Shown: positions 51,954-61,481 of the stretch, in pieces
Layout: each line of letters starts with the position of its first letter
Numbering within the stretch: the first letter of the stretch is position 1
DNA from: Bacteroidaceae bacterium
GTDB lineage: Bacteria > Bacteroidota > Bacteroidia > Bacteroidales > Bacteroidaceae
Assembly: GCA_017509605.1 (NCBI GenBank)
Contig: JAFWPH010000020.1
Location: 1 to 64,000 of the forward strand
Direction of reading: 5' to 3'
DNA: 64,000 bases
The notes under the pieces: generated by a model
Told to the model about the DNA's origin: nothing
What the model saw: only the letters and a program-made list of their open reading frames with translations
The model's database searches: none
Translations under genes and position numbers: made by a program

Positions 51954-53225
51954 TTATTTCGGACGGGTTTGTCCGTTGCCTTTGATGATCCACTTGTAGG
52001 AGCAGATCTCCTCCAGGGCCATAGGGCCTCGCGCATGGAGTTTCTGTGTGCTGATGCCTATTTCGGCTCCGAGTCCGAATTGCGCACCGTCGGTGAACGA
52101 GGTGGGCGCGTTGGTATAGACACATGCAGCGTCAACCTGTCGTGTGAACTCATCTGCTGTCTGCTCGTTCTCAGTGATGATGCACTCGCTGTGTCCCGAA
52201 CCGTGCTCAAAGATGTGCTGAATGGCCTCATCTAAAGAGGTGACCGTCTTGACAGCCATGGTGTAAGACTGGAATTCGGTGCCGAAGGACTCCTCTGTGG
52301 CATGTCGCAACAGGTCAGCGGGGTAGGGGGCGACACCCTTCTCGGGCTGTCCTTGGCTCAACGCCTTGAAGGCGGGACCGTCAGCATAGATGGTGACACG
52401 GCTTTCCACCAGTGGCATGCACAGTGCCGGTAGGTCACCCAGTCGGTCTGTATGGATGATGGTGCAGTCGAGGGCATTGCAGACACTCACACGACGTGTT
52501 TTGGCATTGTTGATGATGCGTGCCCCTTTGTCGAGGTCACCGTCCTTGTCGAAATAGGCGTGGCAGACACCTGCGCCCGTCTCGATAACCGGCACACTGG
52601 CATTCTGACGGACGAACTGGATGAGTCGGCTGCTGCCTCGTGGGATGACGAGGTCGATGTATCCGTTGGCGTGCAGCATCTCTGCTGTAGCCTCATGGGT
52701 GGCTGGAAGCAGTTCCACGGTGTGCTCATCCACCCCATGTCGTCTGAGGATGTCCTTAATGAGGGCCACGGCCTTGCGGTTGGAGTCGTCGGCGTCCTTG
52801 CCGCCTTTCAGCACACAGGCGCTTCCGGCTTTCAGGCAGAGGGCGAAGACATCGAAGGTGACATTGGGACGCGCCTCATAGACCACACCGATTACACCGA
52901 ACGGGACGCTTACTCGCTTTAGGTCCAAACCGTTGGGCAGCACTTGGTGCTTGAGCACCCGGCCTAAAGGTGAGGGCAGCAGGCTTACCGAACGCATGTC
53001 GGAGGCGATGCCTTGCAGTCGTGAGGCGGTGAGCTGCAGACGGTCGTACATGGGGTTTGCCTTGTCCATACGGGCGAGGTCAAGCTCGTTGGCAGCAAGC
53101 AGCGCCGGGGTGTTGTCGATGATGGCCCGGGCCACATCGTTGAGGATATTGTTGATTTCACTGTCGTGAATGGAGGTGAGATGGCGGCTGGCCGTTCTCA
53201 CCTTCGAGAAAGTTTCTGTTAGCAT
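51954..53225 (-). CDS. proA: Glutamate-5-semialdehyde dehydrogenase (gamma-glutamyl phosphate reductase)
   Basis: 423-residue enzyme of proline synthesis that reduces gamma-glutamyl phosphate with NADPH. Typical segments: [18 protein letters not shown] near 120, [11 protein letters not shown] and the catalytic cysteine in [10 protein letters not shown] near residue 240. ATG 53225 is chosen (MLTETFSKV), 10 bases after the proB stop; the open frame to 53336 would overlap proB by about 100 bases. Confidence 0.96.
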   Translation of the reverse strand: MLTETFSKVRTASRHLTSIHDSEINNILNDVARAIIDNTPALLAANELDLARMDKANPMYDRLQLTASRLQGIASDMRSVSLLPSPLGRVLKHQVLPNGLDLKRVSVPFGVIGVVYEARPNVTFDVFALCLKAGSACVLKGGKDADDSNRKAVALIKDILRRHGVDEHTVELLPATHEATAEMLHANGYIDLVIPRGSSRLIQFVRQNASVPVIETGAGVCHAYFDKDGDLDKGARIINNAKTRRVSVCNALDCTIIHTDRLGDLPALCMPLVESRVTIYADGPAFKALSQGQPEKGVAPYPADLLRHATEESFGTEFQSYTMAVKTVTSLDEAIQHIFEHGSGHSECIITENEQTADEFTRQVDAACVYTNAPTSFTDGAQFGLGAEIGISTQKLHARGPMALEEICSYKWIIKGNGQTRPK

Positions 53226-53235
53226 GATTTTTTGG

Positions 53236-54321
53236 TCATTGAATATATAAATAGTCGTAGTGCACCAGCGCTTTCTTGTTCCGCTGTCCGATGCACTGGC
53301 GTGCTTCAGCACTGCTGTAGGCGGTTCGGCCCACACCGATCTCTGTTCCGTCAGCGCCGATGACTTTCACGATGTCGTTGCGCTCGAAGTCGCCTATGAT
53401 ATTGGTCACGCCGATGGGCAGGATGCTTGTCGCCTTGTCGTCGCTGCGCAAGGTGGCCGAAAGTTGCTCGTTGAGGTGGATTTCGCCTTTGGCGAAACCT
53501 TCGCTGTTGGCAATCCATTTCTTCATGCTCGACACACTTACCTCAGCCGCCACAAAAGCCGTGCAAGGGGTGTGGTCAGGGTCGTTGATGAGTCTGGGCA
53601 GGATGTTGTCGGCTTTGCCGTTGGCGATAAACACAGGGATGCCCTCTTTCGCCACCCGCCGGGCGATGTTGCTCTTGGTCTTCATGCCCCCGCGTCCGAA
53701 TCCCGATTTCTCGGTCTGGATATAGTCGGAGAGATCTTTGTCGGGCTCGACCTTTCTGATGAGTCGTGCTTCGGGATCCGACGGACTGCCTGTGAAGATG
53801 CCGTCGATGTTGCTGAGGATAATCAATGCCTCGGCGTCCATCATCGTGGCGATGAGGCCGGACAACTCGTCGTTGTCGGTGAACATCAATTCGGTGACGG
53901 AGATGGTGTCGTTCTCATTAACGATGGGCAGCACGCCATTGTCGAGCATCACCATCATACAGCCGCGTTGGTTGAGGTAGTGACCACGGGTGCCGAGGCT
54001 CTCCTTGGTGGTGAGTACCTGCCCCACGGGTATGCCGTAATCGCGGAAGAGGTCGAAATAGCGGTTGATGAGTTTGGCCTGCCCTACGGCTGAGAACAGC
54101 TGCCGTTGCTCCACGCTGTCGAGGCGGTTCCGGTCAACGCTCTGCCCCAACTCACTCCTGCCGCTGGCCATCGCTCCCGACGAGACGAGGATGATCTCAA
54201 TGCCTTGGTGTCGCAATGTGGCTATCTGATCGACCAGTGCCGACATGCGGGTCACATCCAACGAGCCGTCGGGACGGGTAAGCACATTGCTACCGATTTT
54301 TATCGTGATACGCTTGTACAT
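53236..54321 (-). CDS. proB: Glutamate 5-kinase
   Basis: 361-residue enzyme that starts proline synthesis by phosphorylating glutamate. The amino-acid-kinase domain (1-255) begins [17 protein letters not shown] and has [12 protein letters not shown] and [15 protein letters not shown]-terminal PUA domain (about 270-350) is present, as in the E. coli enzyme whose N-terminal domain is feedback-inhibited by proline. First gene of a proB-proA pair. Confidence 0.96.
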   Translation of the reverse strand: MYKRITIKIGSNVLTRPDGSLDVTRMSALVDQIATLRHQGIEIILVSSGAMASGRSELGQSVDRNRLDSVEQRQLFSAVGQAKLINRYFDLFRDYGIPVGQVLTTKESLGTRGHYLNQRGCMMVMLDNGVLPIVNENDTISVTELMFTDNDELSGLIATMMDAEALIILSNIDGIFTGSPSDPEARLIRKVEPDKDLSDYIQTEKSGFGRGGMKTKSNIARRVAKEGIPVFIANGKADNILPRLINDPDHTPCTAFVAAEVSVSSMKKWIANSEGFAKGEIHLNEQLSATLRSDDKATSILPIGVTNIIGDFERNDIVKVIGADGTEIGVGRTAYSSAEARQCIGQRNKKALVHYDYLYIQ

Positions 54322-54346
54322 AAGGACTTTCGTGTAAAATTATAAG

Positions 54347-54354
54347 CAAAATTA
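54347..54354 (-). promoter_or_regulatory. Possible -7 element of proBA
   Basis: On the minus strand TAATTTTG, 26 bases before proB. No TTTG/TTG lies at 19-21 bases, so only half of the promoter is recognisable. Confidence 0.45.
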
Positions 54355-54397
54355 CGAAAAAAAACTCATTCTTTAGTTCTTTTCAATTTATTTTATA

Positions 54398-54405
54398 TAA
54401 ATTTG
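54398..54405 (+). promoter_or_regulatory. Probable -7 element of the large secreted protein gene
   Basis: TAAATTTG is a perfect -7 match. The -33 region (around 54372-54378, TTTAGTT) is imperfect. It implies a leader of about 115 bases before the start codon at 54527. Confidence 0.5.
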
Positions 54406-54526
54406 CATGTTACGTCCTATCTGCCAAGAATGAAAGGATGTTTCTTGTACGGATGCAACATACCGCACCCCACTGACTTAACTTACAAAAACATTATTCA
54501 CTAACAATAACTAATTATTTTCGCTT

Positions 54527-57500
54527 ATGAAACAATTCAAGTTTTTACTGGCCACGCTGGCGCTGCTATGCACCAGTGCGGCTTGGGCACAGACAGATGT
54601 GACCGACACCTATTTGACCAATGCGGACTTCTCGCAAAGCACTCCTTTGACGGGTCATTTGCGTGGATATGGCAAGGATATGGCCGATGGCGATGTTTAT
54701 GGAATTCAAGAAGTTGACGGTTGGAGTTTTGAGATGTTGGCAAGTGTAACTGATGAAAAAGGGTTTGAAAACTCTGGTTTGGGTGGTGGCGTTTTCGCTT
54801 ATGGTTCAACAAACCAGGTGAAAGGGAACTCCAAGACTGCTCCAACCGCAGATCCTGACGGAAATGCAGGCAACTGCTTAGCTTTCTTCGCTGTCTGGAG
54901 CAATGGAGGTTACTACTATCAGGATGTGACATTCCCTGCAGGTGAATACACCATTACCATTCCTGTTTACAACCAGTCGGGAACCCAATCCAACACTACT
55001 TACATCGGCTTTATTCCCAACAGCGGTACTGCACAGACCTTTGCTACCAATCCTACTGTCGGTGAGTGGACAACCTGCACCAAGACCTTCACGCTTACAG
55101 CTGAGACTGCTGGTAAGATTGCCCTTGGTTATAAATCCACAGGTAGCGGTTCTGGTTCTAACCCCATGCTGTTCTTCGACAAGGTGACCATCCTGTACAA
55201 ATCCACAGTCATCAAGGATGAACTGGATGCTTTGCTTGTAAGTGCAAAGGCTTTAAACAATGACATCAACAATTCTTCACTTGGCATGGCAATCTCCGAG
55301 GCTCAGATAGTCTATGAGAATCCTTCTGCATCACAAGCAGAAGTGAATGCACAGGTGACTAATCTCTCAAATGCCATAAAGACTGCTCAAGTGGAATACG
55401 TGTTAGAATATCATAATGCCACACCACTGATTTATAATTGGGGATTTGAACTTTCTGAGGCCGCAACCACTAACTGGGCAGCAGGTGGAAGTGCCAACAG
55501 TGCAGACTATGCAGACACTGGATGGCGCAATGTGCAGAGTGCCTCTTGGTCCAGCTCGGCTGTAGTGGCATACGGAGGTGCTGGTCAAGTGAATGGTGCT
55601 TCCGCTCCCACAGCTGACAATGCCGGTAGAAGTGGTAATGCATTGGGTATCTCTATTGGCTGGAGCGGCACTGTGACTTATCAATCACAATCCATAACGC
55701 TTCCCGCTGGTGCTTACACGTTGACCGTTAATGCTTATAACAATTTCACGAGTACCGCATTCAACTCACGCAATGGTTTTGTCCCTGCTTCTGGAACAGC
55801 CCAGCTCTCAAACAAAGCATCATTCCCAACTGGCGAATGGACTACAGATGTGGTTAAGTTTACTTTGAATGAAATCACAACAGGTGTGATACAAATTGGT
55901 GGACTTGCAAACGATGCTGGATCAGGAAGTCATGCTAAGGTGTTCTTCGATAATATCACGCTTACTTGGGAAGACCCATTGGCTGCTTCAAAGCAAGCAT
56001 ACCAGGAGGCCCTTTCCGCCGCGCAGAAGGCTCTTGACGATAATACAGATGTGGTTGATCCTGCCAGAGAAGCACTCGAAGCCGAAGTTGCCAAGACAGA
56101 GCCTACAACAGAGGATGGTTATACAGCAGCTACAGATGCACTTCAAACTAAGACTGCCGCTTTCCTCGCCGCCGCTGAGGCCTATAATGCCAACAAGGCA
56201 GACTTGGAGAATGAAATTGCATACGCTGGTTCTATTGGTGTAGCCACTACCGATGCTGAAACTGTCTTGAACGCAGCCACCTCTACAGGCGCAGACTTCT
56301 TGGCAGCCACCGAAGCCCTCAAGGTACTCGAGTATAATACTTTCGCAGGTGAAGGTACAGAATATACAGTGGATGTGACCACGACATATGTTGATCCTAG
56401 TGGATGGGAGGGAAATATCGGTACCACTTCTGGACAGCACTGGAATGGTGGTTCCGATTCTTATATGGACAAATGGAATGGAAGTGCAGCTATTTTCTCT
56501 AACACGCAGACAGTCTCTCTTCCCGCAGGTGACTACGTGTTCATGACTCCAGGACGTGGTGTGAAAGGTATTCCTGTAACCATGACGGTAGGCGAGACGA
56601 CAGTAAGTTATCCCACTAAGGGAGACGTTGGATACGGTATCGACGTTGACGGCAAGGCTAATTTCTCTCCCGAAGGTACTTACGCCAACAACAACCAAGG
56701 TCGTGGATGGGAATGGAGGTATGTTCCTGTAACACTGACCGAGGCTGGTGACGTAACTGTGACACTCACACTCGATCTCAAAGCTGGCACTTGGGGCAGC
56801 TTCACCGACCTCGTGATTCTCGCCAAACCATCACCGGCCCTTGTGTTAGATGAGCTGCTTGCTGCAATAGAAGAAGCCACTGCAATACGTGAAGCACAAG
56901 ACTTTGACGCTATAGTGGATAAAGAGCCGTTCCAGTACAGTGTAGATGCATGTAACGCTCTCACTTCAGCGCGTAGCGCAGCAGTTTCTGTTTATAATAA
57001 TGCCAGCGACAAGACGATGGAAGATGTAGAACAGGCCACAGCCGACTTGCTCGACGCTATCGAGACATTCAACAATTCCGAACTTGTTGCCCCTGAAACC
57101 GATCACTTGTACAATCTCGTCCTGACGGATGAAGGCTTCAGCTATGCAGGCAACCCCATCACCTTTAAGAAAGGCAATGCCAACTCTGGTGGCTATGCCA
57201 TAGGTTACAGTGATAATCCAGGCTCACCCTACAATCAGGACATCCTGTTCGAGGCCGCTGAGGGTGTCAACTGCTACTACATGTACATCAAGGATGCTGC
57301 TAACAATATTCACTATGTAGGTACAGGCAAAAACTATAATGGCGATGACTACCAGCTCCGTATGACCGACATCAAGGAGAATGCATTGGTTCTGAAGGCT
57401 GAGCGCAAGTATAACGTTCTCAGCTTCATCAACACCAAGACCAACTCCTACGTGGGTTCCAACGGTGACGCAGGTTTCTATACCTCCGACAAAAACCACA

Positions 57501-58132
57501 AGTTCGAAATTCGTAATTTCGTTCCTACAGAGTTCACCCTGAAAGTGGCCGATGGCAAGTACGGCACAGTCATCTTCCCGTCCTTCCCTGTGAGTGACTT
57601 GTATTCTGGTCTGAAATTCTATACTTGCGAGGAGGTTGATGGCACAGAACTCGTGCTGAATGAGGTTAAATTAGAAGCTGTCGAGATAGACAAACCCTAC
57701 ATTATACAGAACGTTGGCGGAGTGGATAAGGATATTACCAAGAATATTAACGGTATGGCTTACTCCACCGAACCCACCGACCTGACCTTCGGTTTGCTTA
57801 CCGGTCTCTATTCTGGTGGTCAAGCTATTCCAGCTGGTAAGTATGTGCTCCAGACCAAGGACGGCGTGCAGAGCTTCCGCAAGGTGCCTGAGGGAGGCAT
57901 GACAGGTACGAAGTTCCGCGCTTACCTCACTTACGACGGTGGTGGCGAGATCAATGCACTTGGCTTCCAGGCTGACGAGACAACAGCTATCCATGGCATC
58001 GACGCATTGCTCAACGGCGAAGGCGCAGAGGCTATCTACACCGCTGACGGCGCTCGTATCGCCGCTCCTCAGAAGGGCTTAAACATCATCAAGATGAGCA
58101 ATGGCAAGACCGTGAAGGTGTTGATCAAATAA
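54527..58132 (+). CDS. Large modular secreted protein with repeated beta-sandwich and helical modules
   Basis: 1201-residue exported protein of unknown function. A signal peptide ends near AWAQ (residue 22). Two related beta-sandwich modules (about 25-230 and 300-490) share PAGxYT, GTAQ, GEWTT and VFFDN/LFFDK-type segments. Each is followed by helical Ala/Glu-rich FIVAR-like linkers, the second long (490-605). A third sandwich (605-770) with WEWRYVPVTLTEAG, another helix pair, a trefoil-like module (around 860-1000) and a final beta domain follow. The C-terminus, IYTADGARIAAPQKGLNII then a basic end, resembles secretion tails of Prevotella exoproteins. Carbohydrate binding is plausible but not shown; no catalytic motif was recognised. 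Confidence 0.8.
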   Translation: MKQFKFLLATLALLCTSAAWAQTDVTDTYLTNADFSQSTPLTGHLRGYGKDMADGDVYGIQEVDGWSFEMLASVTDEKGFENSGLGGGVFAYGSTNQVKGNSKTAPTADPDGNAGNCLAFFAVWSNGGYYYQDVTFPAGEYTITIPVYNQSGTQSNTTYIGFIPNSGTAQTFATNPTVGEWTTCTKTFTLTAETAGKIALGYKSTGSGSGSNPMLFFDKVTILYKSTVIKDELDALLVSAKALNNDINNSSLGMAISEAQIVYENPSASQAEVNAQVTNLSNAIKTAQVEYVLEYHNATPLIYNWGFELSEAATTNWAAGGSANSADYADTGWRNVQSASWSSSAVVAYGGAGQVNGASAPTADNAGRSGNALGISIGWSGTVTYQSQSITLPAGAYTLTVNAYNNFTSTAFNSRNGFVPASGTAQLSNKASFPTGEWTTDVVKFTLNEITTGVIQIGGLANDAGSGSHAKVFFDNITLTWEDPLAASKQAYQEALSAAQKALDDNTDVVDPAREALEAEVAKTEPTTEDGYTAATDALQTKTAAFLAAAEAYNANKADLENEIAYAGSIGVATTDAETVLNAATSTGADFLAATEALKVLEYNTFAGEGTEYTVDVTTTYVDPSGWEGNIGTTSGQHWNGGSDSYMDKWNGSAAIFSNTQTVSLPAGDYVFMTPGRGVKGIPVTMTVGETTVSYPTKGDVGYGIDVDGKANFSPEGTYANNNQGRGWEWRYVPVTLTEAGDVTVTLTLDLKAGTWGSFTDLVILAKPSPALVLDELLAAIEEATAIREAQDFDAIVDKEPFQYSVDACNALTSARSAAVSVYNNASDKTMEDVEQATADLLDAIETFNNSELVAPETDHLYNLVLTDEGFSYAGNPITFKKGNANSGGYAIGYSDNPGSPYNQDILFEAAEGVNCYYMYIKDAANNIHYVGTGKNYNGDDYQLRMTDIKENALVLKAERKYNVLSFINTKTNSYVGSNGDAGFYTSDKNHKFEIRNFVPTEFTLKVADGKYGTVIFPSFPVSDLYSGLKFYTCEEVDGTELVLNEVKLEAVEIDKPYIIQNVGGVDKDITKNINGMAYSTEPTDLTFGLLTGLYSGGQAIPAGKYVLQTKDGVQSFRKVPEGGMTGTKFRAYLTYDGGGEINALGFQADETTAIHGIDALLNGEGAEAIYTADGARIAAPQKGLNIIKMSNGKTVKVLIK

Positions 58133-58172
58133 ACTGAATATTCATTGTCTAACTCAAAAACTCGATTCAAAT

Positions 58173-58349
58173 ATGAAGAAAAGATATATCAGTCCAGACA
58201 TGGACATCCAGCAGTTCAGCACCCGTCTGTTCACCGCTCTTGGCATCTCTCCCGAAGGCGAAGCTGACCCCGAAGGCGGAATGGAGACCAATATCCGTCG
58301 CGGTTCTTCCAATGACAGTTGGGAAGACTTCTGGGACGAGCGTGAATAA
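58173..58349 (+). CDS. 58-residue hypothetical peptide
   Basis: Small open frame starting MKKRYISPDMDIQQFSTRLF and ending EDFWDERE, 40 bases after the large secreted protein gene and directly before a strong terminator. It has a basic N-terminus, a Gly/Pro/Glu-rich middle and an acidic, Trp-containing end; no signal peptide, membrane helix or cysteine. Short proteins starting MKKxYIxP occur often in Prevotella and Bacteroides, usually unannotated; this is from memory. Placement between a gene and its terminator, and clean codon use, support a real gene. Confidence 0.6.
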   Translation: MKKRYISPDMDIQQFSTRLFTALGISPEGEADPEGGMETNIRRGSSNDSWEDFWDERE

Positions 58350-58374
58350 TCCGCAATCATCTATCCTGAATAGG

Positions 58375-58404
58375 AAAGGGGGAGGCATCAGTCTCCCCCT
58401 TTTC
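58375..58404 (+). terminator. Rho-independent terminator after the 58-residue ORF
   Basis: AAAGGGGGAG (58375-58384) pairs with CTCCCCCTTT (58393-58402), loop of 8 bases, followed by TC. The stem is GC-rich and flanked by A and T runs. Confidence 0.82.
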
Positions 58405-58489
58405 TGCTCTCATGTTGCCAAATCTTGTTTTGATGTAGCATCAGCGCAATAAAATCGTGAAAAAGCATCCCTTAACGCGTATCATTTTG

Positions 58490-58497
58490 TATCTTTG
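58490..58497 (+). promoter_or_regulatory. Probable -7 element of uxuA
   Basis: TATCTTTG fits the -7 consensus about 90 bases before the start. The -33 element is not clear. Between it and uxuA a CCAGAT…ATCTGG inverted repeat (58531-58536 and 58555-58560) could be a regulator site. Confidence 0.5.
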
Positions 58498-58584
58498 CAT
58501 ATTGAAAGGAAACAAAAATGACACGGAGTTCCAGATCATCTGATCATCCGGATAATCTGGTTCCACAAAAAACGAAACAACGAT

Positions 58585-59817
58585 ATGGAAAGAACTTGGA
58601 GATGGTTTGGCAAGAACGACAAGATCACACTTGCCATGCTTAGACAGATTGGTGTGGAGGGCATCGTCACCGCCCTACACGATGTACCCCTCGGTGAGGT
58701 GTGGACACGCGAGAAGATCCACGACCTCAAAACCTACATTGAAAGCTACGGCATGCGCTGGAGTGTGGTGGAGTCGCTTCCCGTGGTGGAGAGCATCAAA
58801 TACGCAGGACCAGACCGCGATGAGCAGATTGAGCGCTACAAGGTGAGCCTGCGCAACCTCTCAGCGGAGGGCATCCACACCATCTGCTACAACTTCATGC
58901 CCGTGCTCGACTGGGCACGTACCGACCTGTTGCACGCCAACCCCAACGGCTCGTCGAACCTCTATTTCAACTACGCTGAGTTCGCCTATTTCGACATCTA
59001 CATCCTACAACGCGAAGGTGCCCGTGAGGAATGGGCGCAGTTCCGTTTTCCAGAGGGCTACGGTGAGGGGCGCAACGTGCTGTCAGAAGCAGATGCCATG
59101 GCTAAGACCATGACACCTGAGAAAGACCACCAGTTGGTGGAGACCATCGTCATCAAGACGCAGGGTTTCGTTTCTGGCAACTTCAAGGAAGGCGACAAGG
59201 AACCCATCGAGAAGTTCCGCAAGTTCCTCGACCTCTATAAGGGCATTGACAAGAACCAGTTGAGGGAGAACATGAAGTATTTCCTCGAGGCCATTATGCC
59301 TACCTGCGAGGAGTGTGGCATGAACATGTGCGTTCATCCTGACGACCCACCTATTGAGATCTTGGGATTGCCACGTATCGTTCGCACAGAGGAGGATATC
59401 CAGTGGATGCTCGACGCTGTTCCCAACAAACATAACGGACTGACCTTCTGCGCTGGCTCACTCTCCGCCGGTGCCTACAACAACGTGGTGGAGATGGCAC
59501 GGAAGTTCGCCCCCCGCACTCACTTCGTCCACCTGCGCTCCTGCCACATTTTCCCTAACGGCGACTTCACAGAGGCATCTCACCTCGGTGGCCGTGCCGA
59601 CCTCATTGAATTAGCTCGTATCTTCGAACAGGAGAACCCTGGGCTTCCCATGCGTGTGGATCACGGCATGACCATGCTCGGCGACGAGAGCAAGGGCTAC
59701 AACGCCGGTTACTCGTTCCTGGGCCGCATGTTCGCCCTTGGACAAGTGCAGGGCATACTTGCCACTGTGGATAGAGAATTAGGAATCAAATATCAACAAC
59801 CCGGATTTTTCGACTGA
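58585..59817 (+). CDS. uxuA: Mannonate dehydratase
   Basis: 410-residue enzyme that converts D-mannonate to 2-keto-3-deoxygluconate in glucuronate breakdown. It starts METRWRWFG-like (MERTWRWFG) with GVEGIVTALHDVPLGEVW, and has the metal-binding segment MNMCVHPDDPP near residue 250 and RVDHGMTMLGDE near 350. The length fits UxuA. The next gene, for fructuronate reductase, starts 1 base after its stop, so both pathway steps are coupled. Confidence 0.96.
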   Translation: MERTWRWFGKNDKITLAMLRQIGVEGIVTALHDVPLGEVWTREKIHDLKTYIESYGMRWSVVESLPVVESIKYAGPDRDEQIERYKVSLRNLSAEGIHTICYNFMPVLDWARTDLLHANPNGSSNLYFNYAEFAYFDIYILQREGAREEWAQFRFPEGYGEGRNVLSEADAMAKTMTPEKDHQLVETIVIKTQGFVSGNFKEGDKEPIEKFRKFLDLYKGIDKNQLRENMKYFLEAIMPTCEECGMNMCVHPDDPPIEILGLPRIVRTEEDIQWMLDAVPNKHNGLTFCAGSLSAGAYNNVVEMARKFAPRTHFVHLRSCHIFPNGDFTEASHLGGRADLIELARIFEQENPGLPMRVDHGMTMLGDESKGYNAGYSFLGRMFALGQVQGILATVDRELGIKYQQPGFFD

Positions 59818-59818
59818 C

Positions 59819-61420
59819 ATGAGACTTAACGACATACTGGCTCCTGGCTTCGATGCCAGCGAATGGGAGGCCAAAGGCTACGAGCTTCCCAAGTTTGATA
59901 TCGCCGCCGTGCGCAAACAGACCTACGACAACCCCACATGGGTGCATTTCGGAGGTGGCAACATCTTCCGTGCATTCCCAGCCGCACTTCTTAACGACGC
60001 CCTCAACACTGGCAAGTACGACAGAGGTGTCATCGTTGCAGAGACCTTCGACTATGAGGTCATCGACAAGGCCTACGCACCCTATAACAACCTTTCCCTG
60101 CTGGTCAGCCTGCAATCGACCGGCACCATCGAGAAGAAGGTCATCGCATCGGTGACCGAAGCATTGAAGGCAGGTTATGAGTTCAGCGACTGGCAGCGAT
60201 TGGTGGAGATTTTCCGCAAACCTACCCTCCAGATGATATCGTTTACCATCACAGAGAAAGGCTACACCTACAACGACGCTGACTTGGCACGTGGACTCAA
60301 GCCCATGTTTGCTATGGGCAAGGTGGCCCTTCTGCTCTACGAGCGCTTCCTCTCGCCACTTGGCAAACAGGGCGAACTGCCGCTGACCGTGCAGAGCATG
60401 GACAACTGCTCCCACAACGGCGACAAGGTGAAAGCCGGTGTGCTGGCATATGCACAACAATGGGTGAAGGACGGATTGGTGCCAACAGAATTCCTCAACT
60501 ACCTGCTCGATGAGAGCAAGATTACCTTCCCCTGGTCGATGATTGACAAGATCACACCACGTCCCCACGTGAAGGTGAAAGAGATGCTGGCCGCTGACGG
60601 ATTCGAGGACAACGAGTATATCGAGACTGAACGTCACACGTTCACGGCTCCATTTGTCAATGCCGAGGAAGTGCAGTACTTGGTGGTGGAGAACAACTAT
60701 ACCAACGGACGTCCACCTTTGGAACTGGGCGGTGTGCTCTATACCACTCGTGAAACGGTGGATAAGGTGGAGACCATGAAGGTGACCACTTGCCTCAACC
60801 CTCTTCACACCGCTATGAGCCTCTATGGCTGCATGCTCGGCTATACGCTGATATCAGCGGAGATGGCCGATGAGGACATCCGTCCGTTCATCCAGAAGAT
60901 AGGTTATATGGAGGCCATGCCAGTGGTGACCGACCCAGGTGTGCTTAATCCATACGAGTTTATTGGCGCTGTCATTAACCGCCGGTTGCCTAACCCCTTC
61001 ATGCCTGATGCACCACAACGCATTGCCATGGACACCAGCCAGAAGCTACCCATCCGATTCGGCGAGACCATCAAGAAGTATGTGGAAAGAGGGCTGGATA
61101 TGGGCAACCTCGTGCTTATCCCCCTCACTTTGGCAGGTTATGCCCGCTACCTTAAGGGTATCAAGGACAACGGAGAACCATTCGAGCCATCGCCAGACCC
61201 CATGCTTGAGGAACTACAGGCTATCGTGGCACCATTGGAGATAGGCAAGTCTGATCAAGACTGGAGCTGCCTTCGCCAGCTCTACAGCCGTAAGGATGTC
61301 TTCGGTGTTGATCTCTACGAGGTTGGTCTTGGTGACCGTATCGAGGGGATGGTGAAAGAACTTTACGCCGGCTTAGGAGCCGTCCGCGCGACTCTTCACA
61401 AATATACTCAGGCCAGATAG
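59819..61420 (+). CDS. uxuB: Mannitol dehydrogenase family protein, probable fructuronate reductase
   Basis: 533-residue NAD-dependent long-chain polyol dehydrogenase. The Rossmann start WVHFGGGNIFRAF replaces the usual GxGxFHR-like pattern, and the catalytic region contains KITPRPH and the C-terminal domain with NPLHTAMSLYGC near residue 330. Being in an operon with uxuA, it most likely reduces fructuronate to mannonate, the step before UxuA; other polyol substrates cannot be excluded. No uxaC or kinase genes are in the window. Confidence 0.85.
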   Translation: MRLNDILAPGFDASEWEAKGYELPKFDIAAVRKQTYDNPTWVHFGGGNIFRAFPAALLNDALNTGKYDRGVIVAETFDYEVIDKAYAPYNNLSLLVSLQSTGTIEKKVIASVTEALKAGYEFSDWQRLVEIFRKPTLQMISFTITEKGYTYNDADLARGLKPMFAMGKVALLLYERFLSPLGKQGELPLTVQSMDNCSHNGDKVKAGVLAYAQQWVKDGLVPTEFLNYLLDESKITFPWSMIDKITPRPHVKVKEMLAADGFEDNEYIETERHTFTAPFVNAEEVQYLVVENNYTNGRPPLELGGVLYTTRETVDKVETMKVTTCLNPLHTAMSLYGCMLGYTLISAEMADEDIRPFIQKIGYMEAMPVVTDPGVLNPYEFIGAVINRRLPNPFMPDAPQRIAMDTSQKLPIRFGETIKKYVERGLDMGNLVLIPLTLAGYARYLKGIKDNGEPFEPSPDPMLEELQAIVAPLEIGKSDQDWSCLRQLYSRKDVFGVDLYEVGLGDRIEGMVKELYAGLGAVRATLHKYTQAR

Positions 61421-61426
61421 AGAGTC

Positions 61427-61453
61427 GGATAGTCCGGAAACTCCGGACTATCC
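61427..61453. other. Perfect 11-bp palindrome between uxuB and metY-like gene
   Basis: GGATAGTCCGG and CCGGACTATCC around AAACT. The following bases are not T-rich, so it is not a standard terminator. A related CCGGATAATCTGG sequence lies upstream of uxuA. It could be a REP-like element or RNA stabiliser. Confidence 0.7.
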
Positions 61454-61481
61454 AGAAAGATCCAATCTAACACAAGCAATA

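Noticed and set aside
51954..53336. Longer proA starting at 53336
   Set aside because: Would overlap proB by about 100 bases and add residues unlike the family; ATG 53225 fits the operon spacing.
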